From NCBI RefSeq assembly GCF_901709675.1, contig NC_051093.1:7089053-7153052 (forward strand): DNA of 64,000 nucleotides, written 5' to 3'. Of the stretch, positions 33,001-44,584 are shown piece after piece. The stretch is from Syngnathus acus (Eukaryota > Chordata > Actinopteri > Syngnathiformes > Syngnathidae). Made by a program: the position numbers and the translations under genes. Within the stretch, counting starts at the first letter, position 1; each line of letters begins with the position of its first letter. Under the pieces are notes generated by a model that had not been told where the DNA came from, searched no databases, and saw only the letters and a list, made by a program, of their open reading frames with translations.

Positions 33001-36000
33001 AGCTGAATGAACTCATCCAACAAGGGTGAGTTGCGTCATCACGTAAAATAGCTCCGATCAATTCTTACTATTCCATCTGTTTGAGCAGGGCCACCACTGT
33101 GCGCTCCAAAGGGAGGAACTTGCGAATTAAAGCACCCATGTGTCGTGCGCTGAAGAAACTTTGTGACCCGGATGGTGAGCACGCACACACAAACACAAAC
33201 ACACAGCTGCAATGGGCAAAATGCTTTGTAAACAAACAAAGCTGGTGAAAATGCAAAGTGTGTCAATCATGAGGCGCCGGGTTTTGATTGGCGGGTTTTT
33301 AGCAATAACAATAGCAATGAGGGGGCTGTTGGTGTTGCCATAGTAACACCACAGGAGAAAGAGGCTGTACAGGGAGACGTTGTAGGTGATTGCACCGATG
33401 AATATGAATTGTCAGATTATCAACGGTATTCATATTTTTTTGTCACACTCTGCTCTTCGCGACCCTGCAGGAGTAAGTGACGAGGAGGACCAGAAGCCGG
33501 TGCGTTTACCCCTGAAGGTGGCGGTGGAGCTTCAGCCACGCAGCAACTATTCCTGGGCCCGCGTTCAGAGTCTTGCGCACAACCCTCGCCTCAGGTCAGT
33601 AACGTACACCTTATTTGGATTTCATTTTCTGTAAGTTCCCATGAAGCAAATAAAGCATCTGGCTATAAATTAATAACTGTGTTTTTCTGCGTACCAGGAT
33701 GGTGGTGGAACTTCACAGAAAGGTTTCCAGCCTCATCGAGTACCTGAAGCAGAAGTGGGCCTATCACGACCAGAGAATTGTATCCGTCAATACGATACCA
33801 GACCTTGTTTTAGGAATCTGCAAAAAATTTCACAGTCTAGTAAATTTCCTTAACTCTGCTCTTTTAGATAAAAAGTCTGATGGAAAGGGAAGCTTTAGAG
33901 GTGTCCAACGCCACTTCTCCAACCAAAGCCCCGCCCGAGGAGCTCTTCCTTTTCCCGGCCGAGAGCAGCTCCCTCACCACGCTACCCGGTGTGGCTCGTG
34001 TGGTACACTCCAAGGCCTCGTGCACGGTACACTGGCAAGAAAGTGGCAAAGCCCGGCCCAATGCCAAAGAGCTACCCGCCGCCCAGATTTGGGGTATTCA
34101 CACAGCTCCAACTTCACGGACAAACAACAAATCTGGGCGAGGAAGCGCGGCGTCAACCGCTTTGGTGACCCCGCAGACTGACACTGGTCAAACAGAGCCT
34201 CCCAGTCTTGAGATGTCACCTGATGCTTCTGCCAAGGTAGAGGAGAAGAGGCCATCTCCATCTGCACTTCCTCAGCAAGTGGGAATTCTTAGAGAGGAGG
34301 CAAGTGAGGGAGGACTTGTTGAGGGGAGCAAAACCTGCACTGCTAGCGTGGAGTCCTGTGGAGGCCTAGCAGGGACCAAAACGACAGATGCATCATGTGG
34401 TGCCGCAGAGAACTCGCAAGACCCGTGCAAGGAGGAGCTGAGCGCAAACTCCTCCTCGGACACCATCCAGACCGCTCCAGCCAAGCTCTCCGTGGTCAGC
34501 CCAGAGGAAGGAGCGCCGCAGAGCTCGCCGCCCGCAACCAAAGAACGAACCGTCGAGCAGATCCGAGGTGAAGGCTGGAACATCCGCGACGCCGAGAACG
34601 TCACGCTGGCAGAGTTGTACTTAATGTTCGGGAAGCCCGGCAAGCTGCAGCTGGAGTACGAGTGGCAGGCCAGCTCGGACCTTCACGAAAAAGGGCAAGC
34701 GTCAGCGCAGCACGGGAAACAACGAGTGCTACGCTGTCTGCTAAGACTGGTCACCACAGAGGTCAACCCAAAACCTTTGGTAGGCATTTGGCGGTTCTTT
34801 ACGCACTGGCGGCAAAACTTGCAGCATGTCTGATGCTTCTCGCCATGCATTCACCTCCAGGCTCCGGAGCTTTGTTCCACAGCCACGTCACCCCTCAAGA
34901 CTCCTCAGGAGAATCAAAACCAGGCCCTCACACCCCCGGGAAAAGGTCCCATTGCTGGGGTCCGTAGCCCCAGTTTTGGCCGGCAGCCCGCCTCTGTCCG
35001 AGGGGCCAAGTTGCACCTGCCAAACGTTGGAGGCTCAGGTATCAGTAGATCAAATCTTCAGCGGGTTGGATTTGAAGTCACTCCCTTTTCTACTGTATTG
35101 CCGTTCTTCATGTCAAATACCGCACAACATAAAATGGCGTCCTCCTCAGGTGCACGCAACCTTCCCCGCTCTCTGCTGGGCTCATCGGGGGCAGCGGGCA
35201 GTGACGCCGAGGGCAACGTGTTTGCAGTACCCACCACCCTCCCCCCGAACAGTTCCCGCCACAATCGAATGTTCTCCCCCAACAAAGAGGCTGAGCTGGC
35301 CCTGAAGCAGCAGCTCGACTCCATCAGTGTAAGACGTGTGCATTCCCAGCCGGCGGTTCTATGCAGTCCTATTGATTGTAACTCTCTCCTTTTCACAGAT
35401 GCAGTCCGATCTTTTCCTCTCGCGTCCAAGAAAACCTCGAAACAAACTCCGGAAGCCGCTCGTCGTTCAGGTGAGTTTGTCTTCTCGATCTGAACGTCCG
35501 ACAACCAGCTGAGCCGCTCGGTTCTCGTCCATAGCGAACTCTCCTACCGCGAACTACAGGGGACACGTCCCAGCACGTCTGCTCCCTCTCCATCCTCTCC
35601 AACTCTTCTGCCACAGGTTGGAAATGACTCTCACTGTGGATTTATCAAACCAAACTGAGTCACACTGGGACAACTATTGTTTGTCCCGCTCACTTCCTGT
35701 TTTTCTACCTCAGGAACTGGATCTTTCCGGCCAATTCAAACCCGGCTTGCCCCTGGCTCCCTCCCTCTACCGTCCAAAGCTGCTTCTTCAGCTGCAGTAG
35801 CCAGCCAACTCTCCAGTATGTCATTCGTGGTTTTTAACTATGTGCATACATGTAAACACAACAATATAATTCCGGCACACTTACCTATTTTCACATTACC
35901 TCTTTTTTTTTCCCCCCCCAGGTGCAATTGACCTCGCGGCAAAATCTGCAGGCATCATTCCAGGAAGTCCTCGTCGGGAGCCAGATTCTCCTGCGCTGGT

Positions 36001-37121
36001 GGCCCCTGCTCCGATTGTTGACGCTGACCCGGACCCTCAGCTCCTCCAGCACAATATCTCTGAGGTCAGAAAAACACACCTTGACAGATTAGATTGACAC
36101 GACTGGATCCTAATTGGACATTGGAAATTTCATTGATAAAAAATATTAGAAATGAGGTCACTGCAAATAACAATAACGGTGTTTCTTCAACAGAATGGTC
36201 TGCCGCCGCCATCTCCCGGAGTAACAGGGGGTGGAGACTCGCTCCTTTCCCCCCCCCAGCGTGGCCTCATTACTGGACATCTCTCTACCGGGCCCACCTG
36301 AGGAAGCTATGACCCCAGGAGAGAATCAAACACACATCAGTGACTCCATCATTGAGCTGGCCATCAATTCTGCCCACTATGGTGCGTTAATGAGAATTAC
36401 TTTTAAATAGCAATAATTGAAGCATTGCATAAATGATTTGTTGGTTGTGGTGATACAGGTGAGGAGGCGGCGCTCTCCTCAGCTAAACTGAGTAGCAGCG
36501 ACGGCTCCAAACTGCTGACTTCGTCTCCCTCCGTCAGCCCGTCCCGAGGATGGATTCCCTCGCCCAGTCACGACCCGCAATGGTATCCCAGTGACTCCTC
36601 AGACTCCACTCTGGGATGCCTCCTATGTGAGTCTGTCGATCTTCTAAAGTAGTTATTCTCAAACGATGGGTTCAGGATATTAGTTCAAGTAGATATTTGT
36701 ATTAGCGCGAGACAAATGGGATGACATCCTCTTGTAATGTTGTGCCCTGATGTCATGTCCTTCCAGCTAGCATGGTGTCTTCTGATAAGGGCAGGCGGAG
36801 CACCCTCACCCCCACCGGCCCCTCCAGTGGCACAGCTTTGCTGGGTCCGAGCCTGCTTGACTGCAACTCCCATGATTCCTTTCAGTCACGTGGGCTCCCT
36901 GATGTGGCAGAGGTATGTGTTTCAACTTTTTTTTTTCTTTTCCCCTCAGCTCACAATAAACATCTCTTGAGGCTATATTGTGCATTTCAAATGTTATGTG
37001 CCCGCAGATGGACTCTCAGCTTGCCTGCATGATGAGCGAGAGCAGCGTGGACTACATTGCACGCTTCAACGACCTGGCTCAGGAACTCGCCGTGGCCGAG
37101 CCTTCGATTCCACCACCCTGA
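30044..37121 (+). CDS. cramp1: Cramped-like chromatin regulator CRAMP1 (one-base frameshift in this sequence)
   Basis: Twenty coding exons: 30044-30093, 30474-30823, 32028-32230, 32301-32454, 32694-32777, 32977-33025, 33089-33174, 33471-33594, 33698-33779, 33868-34779, 34861-35038, 35150-35328, 35399-35470, 35535-35616, 35714-35815, 35922-36064, 36194-36381, 36459-36626, 36767-36912 and 37008-37121. CRAMP1 is the vertebrate homologue of fly Cramped, a nuclear protein with a SANT-type domain that controls linker histone H1 genes. The SANT region is at about residues 176-245 (RRQWESWSAEDKNSFFEGLY, MVKNKEQVRHFYYRTWHKI). Later blocks also match human CRAMP1: KKSSQELYGLICYAELRKK, LRIKAPMCRALKKLCDPDG, GVARVVHSKASCTVHWQE, FAVPTTLPPNSS, MQSDLFLSRPRKPRNKLRK, SHDPQWYPSDSSDS and VDYIARFNDLAQEL. 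The exon sum is 3466 bases, one more than a multiple of three. The extra base falls in a nine-C run (36249-36257) in exon 17. As written, translation would stop at about 36299. With eight C the protein would be 1154 residues (human 1269). I judge the gene intact and the run a sequence error or rare variant. Confidence 0.93.
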
Positions 37122-39088
37122 GGGGGGAGGCGGGGCAAGCGTCGCCGACGCCATCTGGACAAAACAAGTGAGCGCATTCTACCTGCTATCAAAGACAACT
37201 GCGGCGATAGACCACAAACCGAAAGCCATCCCTGCCCCGTTTGTTAAAGTGCAATAATTCATGTTGTGAGAGCCACATTGTTCAAAGACACGCTGGCTTC
37301 ACTGAACTTTTTTTGCAATGAGATGGAAAAAAGTCCCTTTAAAAGACTCTTACGTTAACAAAACACAACCTCATGTACAGGAAATTACTTTGCCATATCT
37401 GAACAAAAATGTCACTGAACCGTTTTTGTCTTTTCCTGCTTTTTTACGTTTGTGCCCTAAAATGTGCATATCTGCCAAAATGCCTAGTTAGACTGCTCAT
37501 AAAAAAGATGTTTGGCCGTTGAATCGAGGTGATTGTTAAAAACAAAACAATTCAACACTAGAAATCCCGGTCATGCTACTGTTGAAGTTGCCTTTTACTT
37601 CACATTTATTTCTTCTCCATCCGTTCCGTTTGAGCAGTTTAGTGAATATTTGCAGCATGAATTCCGTTTTTATTTTTTGTATTAATTAAAGGCAGTATGC
37701 AATATGGCAGCTTTGGTCAGTAGAAAGTTTAACTTCATTTCAATTTGGTGCTGAAATGATATTTGAAATCATTGTAAATATCCGGCTGCTTGATGACCTA
37801 ATTGTATCTGATGAAAAAAATATATCTGGCTGCATTAACTGATTGAAAGAAGAGCTGTACATTTTATAGCTTCACATTTGCAACCTTTTAATTTAACCAA
37901 TACACAATCATTTTTACTCTATAGACGTATTTTCGTTTTTAAATTAGCACTCCAATTAACTTGACAGAGATGTGTAATCAACATATTTACCTTTCATTAC
38001 ATAACATTGGATTGGTTGTGTTGAACACAGTTGAAAAATGGACTGATAGTTGAAGTGAACACTTGTGCCAAAGTCACTATAAAGAGCAACCGCAGTTTTC
38101 ATCTCAGGCTGCTCTTTGTATGTTGATTTTATGAAACGGACCGACCGACCGACACTTTCCCCCCATTTTGGTGCTCAGTCATTTCCTGCAAATACATCTC
38201 AAAAGTCCGTCGTCATTGCAACGAGTGGTTTAGCAAAGCGTTGTGTGAATTTGTTGTTTCACTTGATTGGATTTGAAATATCCTGTTTGCAGGAATGTGG
38301 GGAAATAGGAAAAGGAGAAAGCACTATTTTAACATTTACTTAACATTTAAAAGTGAGATTTTTATTGTTAAAGAAAATTCTGATTTGTTTTGTTGAAGGA
38401 CTTCTTTGTACAAATGGTGATTCCAGTATTCGCTGCGCTTTTGTAACATAATGTAAATTGTTATTTGGAATATTTATTGTTAACATTTCTAAAAAGTGGT
38501 TCTCTTTAACTTAAGACTACGTTTAAGAATGGAACAACCTGTTAAAAATTTTCATTGGTTAAAGGTGTTTTTATTTTGTGCTTAAAAGTTCGCTATAAAA
38601 AAAGCTTTCTTTTGTATTTGTGTCTTTTCTTACCACAGCAAAGTGAGGTCATTTTTATTTATAAATTGCAACATTCAAATTGGAAACGTGAATAATACAT
38701 TTTATTTTTCTTAGGTTCATGTCTGAAGTTGGGTTTTTTTTTGTCTGCAAAAACTAAGCTCCAAAATGTTTAGGTGCACAAATGCAGCATCACTATAAAT
38801 TTATTACATACACATAAATTAATACATAACTATGGTTTAAAATAAGCTCTGAAATAAGTAGAGGAAAATAGTCAACAATTGCTCATTTTAGTACAAAATA
38901 AATAAAGGGGTTTTGTGATAAAATAGTAGAAATAGCTCAGAAATGTATCATTGTTTTCAGTGCCCATAATGTAGAGTTCAGAAATAAACGTGAATGAGGA
39001 AAGACTATACAAACAAAAACTTTTATTTACTCACCGGTTTCCTGGTGTATTTCTTAGACAAGCAACACCGTATTTGTCCTTTAACGGT
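37122..39088. other. cramp1 3' UTR, ending tail-to-tail with dhrs7b
   Basis: This AT-rich stretch has no coding potential. Plus-strand AATAAA signals at 38897-38906 and 38983-38988 could end cramp1 with a 3' UTR of about 1.8 kb. The dhrs7b signal on the other strand is at 39022-39027. The two transcripts thus end within about 120 bases of each other, or overlap. Confidence 0.6.
39022..39027 (-). promoter_or_regulatory. Polyadenylation signal, dhrs7b
   Basis: This is AATAAA on the minus strand, 62 bases past the dhrs7b stop. Confidence 0.65.
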
Positions 39089-40583
39089 TCAAGTATTTTT
39101 GGCTTTGTGCTCTTTACGAGCACGGGAGGACATGAGTTTAAAGAAGAGGGTGGGCCACAACGTGCGGAGATAAATGGCCACCGTGGGCAAAGGTCCCGCC
39201 AAAACAACATCTTTGCTCTTGTGTCGCACAGCTTTCAGAACTGCCTGAGCGACATCTCCTGGATCCCGACCTGTCGCCGTGGTCGTGTCCACAACTAAAA
39301 AATAGCAACAAGACATAAAACTTGTCAAGTCTACTAAAATATGGCACCTGATAACGGACTTTTTTTTTTCTTCTCTAGATCCAATTACATATGTTTAGGA
39401 ATGCCAAATTAAGAAACCTTACCACCATACTTTGAGCCGTCTCCCGTGACGGCATTGACGGAGAGATTTGTCCTGATGTATCCCGGACTAATGACAGTCA
39501 CTGGAATCCCGTAACGTTCCACCTCAGCCCGTAAACAATCAAAGTAGGCCTGGGTGGCGTGTTTGGACGCTGCATCTAAATACACAAGATACAAAGAAAA
39601 ACATTGTTTTAGTTTGTTTCCAAATAGGGAGAAAACATTTCAAATAAATTAGAATAAAAAAAACTTACAGGCTGATCGGTATGGAATAGCGATCTTGCCC
39701 TGAACGCTGCTTATGACAACAATATGGCCACTGCGCTGGCGAACCATGGAAGGCAGAAGAGCTGATGAAAGGAGAAAAAAGTTTAACTTGTGGCAACTTT
39801 TGTCCAGCTTAACAACACACAGTAGACGTGCTAACCAACCACAAGCCCACCGAGCTAACTTCCTCCTCACTGACCTTGCGTAAGAGCAACTGGTCCGAAG
39901 TAATTTGTTTCCATAACATCCCTCTGAACCGATAGGTGAGTGTCCAGTATGTTGCCGCGGTAACTGATTCCGGCATTATTAATGAGGACGTCCACTCGCC
40001 CGTAGCACCTCAAGATGTCCTGCGCCGCTCTGTCCATCGAGTGTGTGTCGCTCAGGTCGAAGATAACGGTGCTGGGAACGTACGTCTGCACGTTGAACGC
40101 AGAAAGCCGGTTAATCCACGAGCTGTGACAAGTTTTTAATTGAATGTAGCTGTTTGAGGCACAAGTAAATTGAATTGCAGATGTCCCGAATGAGTGTGTT
40201 TGAATACCTGCTGCTTTCCATCCTTTGCACTTGCGTTCAGCTCCTCAACCACCTGCTGCAGTCGACTTGCATCTCGACCGCACAGTATCAATCGAGCCCC
40301 TGCACTGTGGAACACACGTGCGCATTCTACAAGAGGGGGGAAAAAAAACAATCCAGCAAGCTCAATATAAATAAAGTCGTTATGTCAGCTGAAGTTGAGA
40401 AGATATGACCAGAAAGCTCAGCTGACCTTTGCCCAATCCGGAGCTGGCGCCCGTGATGACCACCACTGCATCCTGGAGAGAAGCTCCGCCTCGTCGTCGG
40501 CCAAGTAGACGATAGAGAAGTAAAACTCCCACACTTGCGAGGAGCAATGCCGGTAGCGCTCCTCCTCCGGTGACACGCTCCAT
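39089..40583 (-). CDS. dhrs7b: Dehydrogenase/reductase SDR family member 7B
   Basis: Six coding exons, 40583-40427, 40326-40208, 40085-39875, 39761-39669, 39575-39423 and 39294-39089, join to 312 residues. DHRS7B (PexRAP) is a membrane-bound short-chain dehydrogenase of peroxisome and ER that reduces acyl-dihydroxyacetone phosphate in ether-lipid synthesis. The N-terminal hydrophobic segment is at residues 9-27 ([19 protein letters not shown]). The NAD(P)H-binding motif TGASSGLG is at 44-51 and NNAG at 128-131. The catalytic residues are Ser180 or Ser181 in VVISSVQG, Tyr194 and Lys198 (YAASK). [10 protein letters not shown] loop follows. The C-terminal hydrophobic and basic end ([20 protein letters not shown]) is typical. 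The start codon lies 3 bases after a splice acceptor (tgtag|gtgATGG), so the first exon is noncoding. The neighbour tmem11 is adjacent in human 17p11.2 as well. Confidence 0.95.
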
Positions 40584-41280
40584 CACCTACACACAGTAAT
40601 ATCATTGTTTAGATTTGTGCAAGTCCATGGCTGAATGGCTGTAAAATTGTCACACACAAATATGGCCTAGTTTTAATAACCAAAAATCAACTATACAACA
40701 GGGTCCAAAAATACACTTGGCACCTTATTTATTCCCTATGATGTAAATTAACAACTCGTGACTCTTCTTTACTATTCTAAACATGGTGTCTCTTATTAGA
40801 AAAAAATTAATAAATACTTGAATTGTCTTTTAAAAGGCCTGTCTGATGATGCTGGTTGCGTAGAAGTCAATTAATAGTGCTGAAGGAAATTCTCCAATTT
40901 ACTGAATTGGTTCTATGTGATGTCCGCTAGAGGGCAGACCGTGCAATTAAATTGCACCCACTTGCCATATTATACCTCAGTCTACTTTATTCCGTCGTAA
41001 CTTTTAGTATCGTCGTATGACGAACGTGACTACCGTGCCACAGTATCGCTATGACAGAAAACGTTCAACATTGACATAAAATTGCAGAAGCTGCAAAATC
41101 CCTCCGCTATAGAGAAAAGATTAATAACAATGCAGTACGTACTCACCTTGGTTTGCAACGCTTTTCTTGATTTCAGAGTTATACTGTTCTCAAACACACA
41201 ATCACTTCCTTTATAACACACCCACGCAATTTACTTCCGGGTTGTTTCTCGCAAAGGCTCACGGGAATTGAAGTGTTATT
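40584..41280 (-). promoter_or_regulatory. dhrs7b 5' UTR intron, noncoding exon 1 and promoter
   Basis: A splice donor (AAG|gtgagt, exon end 41147) and the acceptor at 40587 define an intron of about 560 bases inside the 5' UTR. Upstream of the noncoding exon are an ETS-type ACTTCCGG (41233-41240) and a ZNF143-like site (about 41259-41274). The transcription start is not fixed. Confidence 0.5.
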
Positions 41281-42377
41281 TAGTTTTACGTGTACGCACG
41301 ATTAAAAAACGTTGACTCTTCTTGTTTTATATTTTATTGGTTCTGAAAGATATGCTTGAAAAAATGAAATTACACATTCAAAGAGTATTACACTGCTCCA
41401 AGAGTTTGCATTATTTTCAAATACAATTGCGATTGAAAGGTGAACATAATTTATTTTCAGTCGAGTAGGTCCTGCTCTTTGAAATTGCACCTTTAATAGA
41501 TAACTAAAAACAAAAGAAAAAGTCCAAAACGATTGCTTAAAGCACAATTTAAATGTTAGGTGTTTACATTTCCATTAAATCAGCTGCTGTTTTCGTCAGA
41601 TATTTTTTTGATGTCTTGTGTCGTTTTTGACGAAAACATCAACAAAACATTTTTATGAGAATCCAAAAATCAGGCAAAGCTGATTTGTTTTGACTTGAAT
41701 TTGGTGTGCGAGTGCAAGGTCAGAAGTAGGATTTGATCAGAATTGTACATCTGGACATGGAAAACATATTTTAGCATGGATTAAGTTTATCTCTGTACAG
41801 CAGATACCGGCATCTGACACAACTCAAGACACGGAAATTGATAGGTCGACTTGTCACGCTATTCAGTGTTGGACAATACTGCGAAACATGGCTGGACTAT
41901 TATCTGTTTGCTTGGGGAAAAAAAGTCAGATAGAGAGAAGCACGCTTTTCAAATAGCCTAATGTTTAATGAAAGGTGAAGTACTGATCAGCAAGTAAGGG
42001 AGTACAGTAAAACTACGAGGGGAAAAGGTCAAGCTCAAATCACACGTGTCCATCTCAACCACGCAGCTTCAGCCTTTACACAAAGGTCAAGTGTCAGAAT
42101 GCAGGGAAGGAGGCGCAAAGGTAATACAGAGAACATGTGTGCTGTGGTTGTCACTATGAGAAAACAAATGCGGGAAGAAAAAAACAAAAACAACTTCCTT
42201 CTAGTTTTAACTATATCCCTCTGATCAAAGTTCAAAGCAGCCACCACAAGTGTTGTGGGCCCCATTGTGACCTTCCACTTTTCACACACCAGACTGTGGA
42301 TAGGTTTGCTGTTATTCTTCTTTTTTGTAGGTTTATCTCATTTTCCTGTCGGTTCTTAAATGGTCTTCAGAGTGCAC
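41281..42377 (-). other. Probable tmem11 3' UTR
   Basis: I see no exon. Minus-strand AATAAA signals (tttatt at 41450-41455 and 41333-41338) would give a tmem11 3' UTR of roughly 0.9-1.05 kb, ending near the dhrs7b promoter. Confidence 0.5.
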
Positions 42378-44266
42378 TCATACAGCATAGAGTTCGTAGA
42401 TCTTCTTGACGCAGTACGCCAGCGCGGCCATCGCTATCGTGTTATGGAGTCTCTTTCTGTGGATGTCATCCCTGCGCACCAAGACCACGGGCGTGGAGGA
42501 GGTGAGTGTGTGCAGGGGTAGCCGCGACAGTTTTTGGCTGTCATATTCCACCTGGTACTTGCAGCAGGGGTCAAACTGCCATGAAATCCCATAGAGGGCG
42601 GCGCAGGCCACGCTGAGGGCGCCGGCTGGCAACGCCACGTAACGCGTGTATTCTGGAGGCAGTGAAAGCGGCGTCAGGAGGCAAGCGGCCCCCGACAACA
42701 CGGCCGTCTTGTGCAGGCAGTTGCCCACTGTAATCCACCGTGCCGTCTCGTCGCCGATGCGCGTGGGTTCGATAACAATGTATTTATACTGGGCCTCCAG
42801 TGCTTGCTCCAACTCATACTCAAACTGGTCCTGCGCGTTCTCCCCGTTGTAGATCTCGTGAACTATGTAGCAGTCGGTCGCCGCCATCACTCCCCTGCAG
42901 AAAGGGTGACAATGACGACCGAAGAATTAAACACCACTCAATGTATACACTGGAATGTCTGATGGCTTCACACTGCCCCAGCTTGTCCGAGTGTTGCCAA
43001 GCCTATATTAGGACACTTGTATTGCCTTGAGTTCTTAGTAGAAGCTTTAATTGTGGAATATAAATATCGCTTTGCTTTTCGGATGATTCGGTTTCACTGA
43101 GTCCCCTGGTATGGCTTCGTCACGAGTACAATTCTCATACTTTAGTGGGAGAAAAAAAATGTCTAAACTATCATACTTCAAAAAAGCACAATAGATTAAG
43201 AAATCATGTCGCGATTTTACAATAGGGAGTTAATGAAGCATTCCTTTTCTGCGTTTCATCATCAAATCTACGCAGTTTGTAAGTCACATTATATTGCCCT
43301 CTGGTGGCCGAGGCACATACATCAAAATCAGCAATGCCATCTGAATTATCATGTCCAAAATGTTTCATGCTTTCATTCCTTTAAATTATGTATTTACAGT
43401 ATGCTATTCAAAGCACAATACAGGTGCCCAGTGCCATTTTTTTATAACTCAAAAACAATTAGTTGGCGTTCTGGGCCACTGGAATAGATGATAGGCATTT
43501 CCATTCGTTTAAATTCAGAAAGGTGATTGGAGAGACGAGTGTTTCAAGTTAGAATCGTGGTCACGGTATAAAATAAGTTTGCAGCGTTGAATACCAGAGA
43601 CATGATTGCTGCAAATAAATATTTACATTTGCCTCATTATTCATGGCAGTACTTCTGCGCAGATAAACAGTACATGGTCAACATGGAAGTATTTCTAAAT
43701 CAACTTTAACGACACTAGAATGCTCAAGGTTGTTACGATAAGATAGGCAACAGGTAGCTTGTCGTAACACACAGGACACAGTGTACCCATGCGAGGCTAA
43801 CTGGCTTCTAGCATGGAAGAAACTTATGGTGATTGGCCAGCTAAGTTAGGAAGAAGGTTCCATGTCATCAGTGGGAAACCGTAGCATATTCGAGGCAAAA
43901 CACACCAAGCAAAGTCTATTGCGAACCTCCCCGCAAACGCAAAATTCATGACAACTTTCCCAGTCGCTGATCGGCTGATGTGAAATAACCAAAACATCAC
44001 ATGAGCCACTAGATGGTTTCCTTGTTAACACTGGCTAGCAGACACGTTAGCAAGTTAGCATGCTAATGTTAGCTAAGCATTAGATAAAATTCTTCGTGAG
44101 GTTCTCGTTGCATATTTGAAAGATAAACACGTTATTTGTCTGACGTTAGGTGACACGGACAAACGTTTCAATATGAGCGAAACATTTTGGTAGAACGTGA
44201 AAGATGTGAAGTAACTGACCTCTCCCTGCTCACTGGGACACCGCGCCTCCTTCCCAGCGACGCCAT
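42378..44266 (-). CDS. tmem11: Transmembrane protein 11, mitochondrial inner membrane
   Basis: Two exons, 44266-44220 and 42894-42378, join in phase to 187 residues (human TMEM11 has 192). TMEM11 (fly PMI homologue) is an inner-membrane protein that works with the MICOS complex to shape cristae. The short first exon gives MASLGRRRGVPVSRER, matching the human arginine-rich start. The second holds the conserved ATDCYIVHEIYNGENAQDQF, RIGDETARWITVGNCLHKTA, two hydrophobic segments (about residues 75-95 and 105-125) and YGISWQFDPCCKYQVEYD. The C-terminus is YCVKKIYELYAV. An internal ATG at 42887 would give a shorter protein that begins MAATDCYIV. I prefer the upstream start because phase and family agree. 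The intron is 1.3 kb. Confidence 0.94.
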
Positions 44267-44315
44267 GATGGAGATAGAGCCGTTGTGGCAAGTGACGTAT
44301 GGCGCCATAAGGCGT

Positions 44316-44388
44316 CCTGGGTAATGTAGTGTTCGGAAAGTGACTTACAGAAACTCCTAGCGGAATTAAACTACATTTCCCACAATGC
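44316..44388 (-). promoter_or_regulatory. Two ZNF143/STAF-type sites in the tmem11 promoter
   Basis: On the plus strand, 44370-44388 reads actacatttcccacaatgc, close to the known ZNF143 motif (ACTACA then CCCAnnATGC). On the minus strand, 44316-44330 reads ACTACATTACCCAGG. Both lie 50-125 bases upstream of the tmem11 start codon. ZNF143 sites often mark promoters of housekeeping and mitochondrial genes. Confidence 0.55.
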
Positions 44389-44584
44389 ATTAACATGCGT
44401 CATTCGTACGTATTTATCATGATCACGTTGACGTATCGCGAGGTCAGAAGAAAATACATATGACGCATTCAATGTAGCGTATTTGAGCGGAAATATGATT
44501 ATTCGAATTCATGATGTTATGCATTGTACATCTACCATAATCAATCATGTAAAATAAATAGTGACCTTATTCATGTTAGTATAT

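Noticed and set aside
34826-35504. Overlapping plus- and minus-strand ORFs of 148-160 codons within cramp1
   Set aside because: They run across real cramp1 exon-intron borders in the wrong frame, and the cramp1 exons there match the family.
36221-36259. A tiny intron (gtaaca to cccag) that would explain the cramp1 frameshift
   Set aside because: It would be 39 bases long, below any credible vertebrate intron size. The coding reading through it with eight C aligns with human CRAMP1.
42378-42890. tmem11 as a single-exon gene starting at 42887
   Set aside because: An upstream exon (44266-44220) joins in phase and gives the conserved arginine-rich N-terminus. The internal ATG may still be used at low level.
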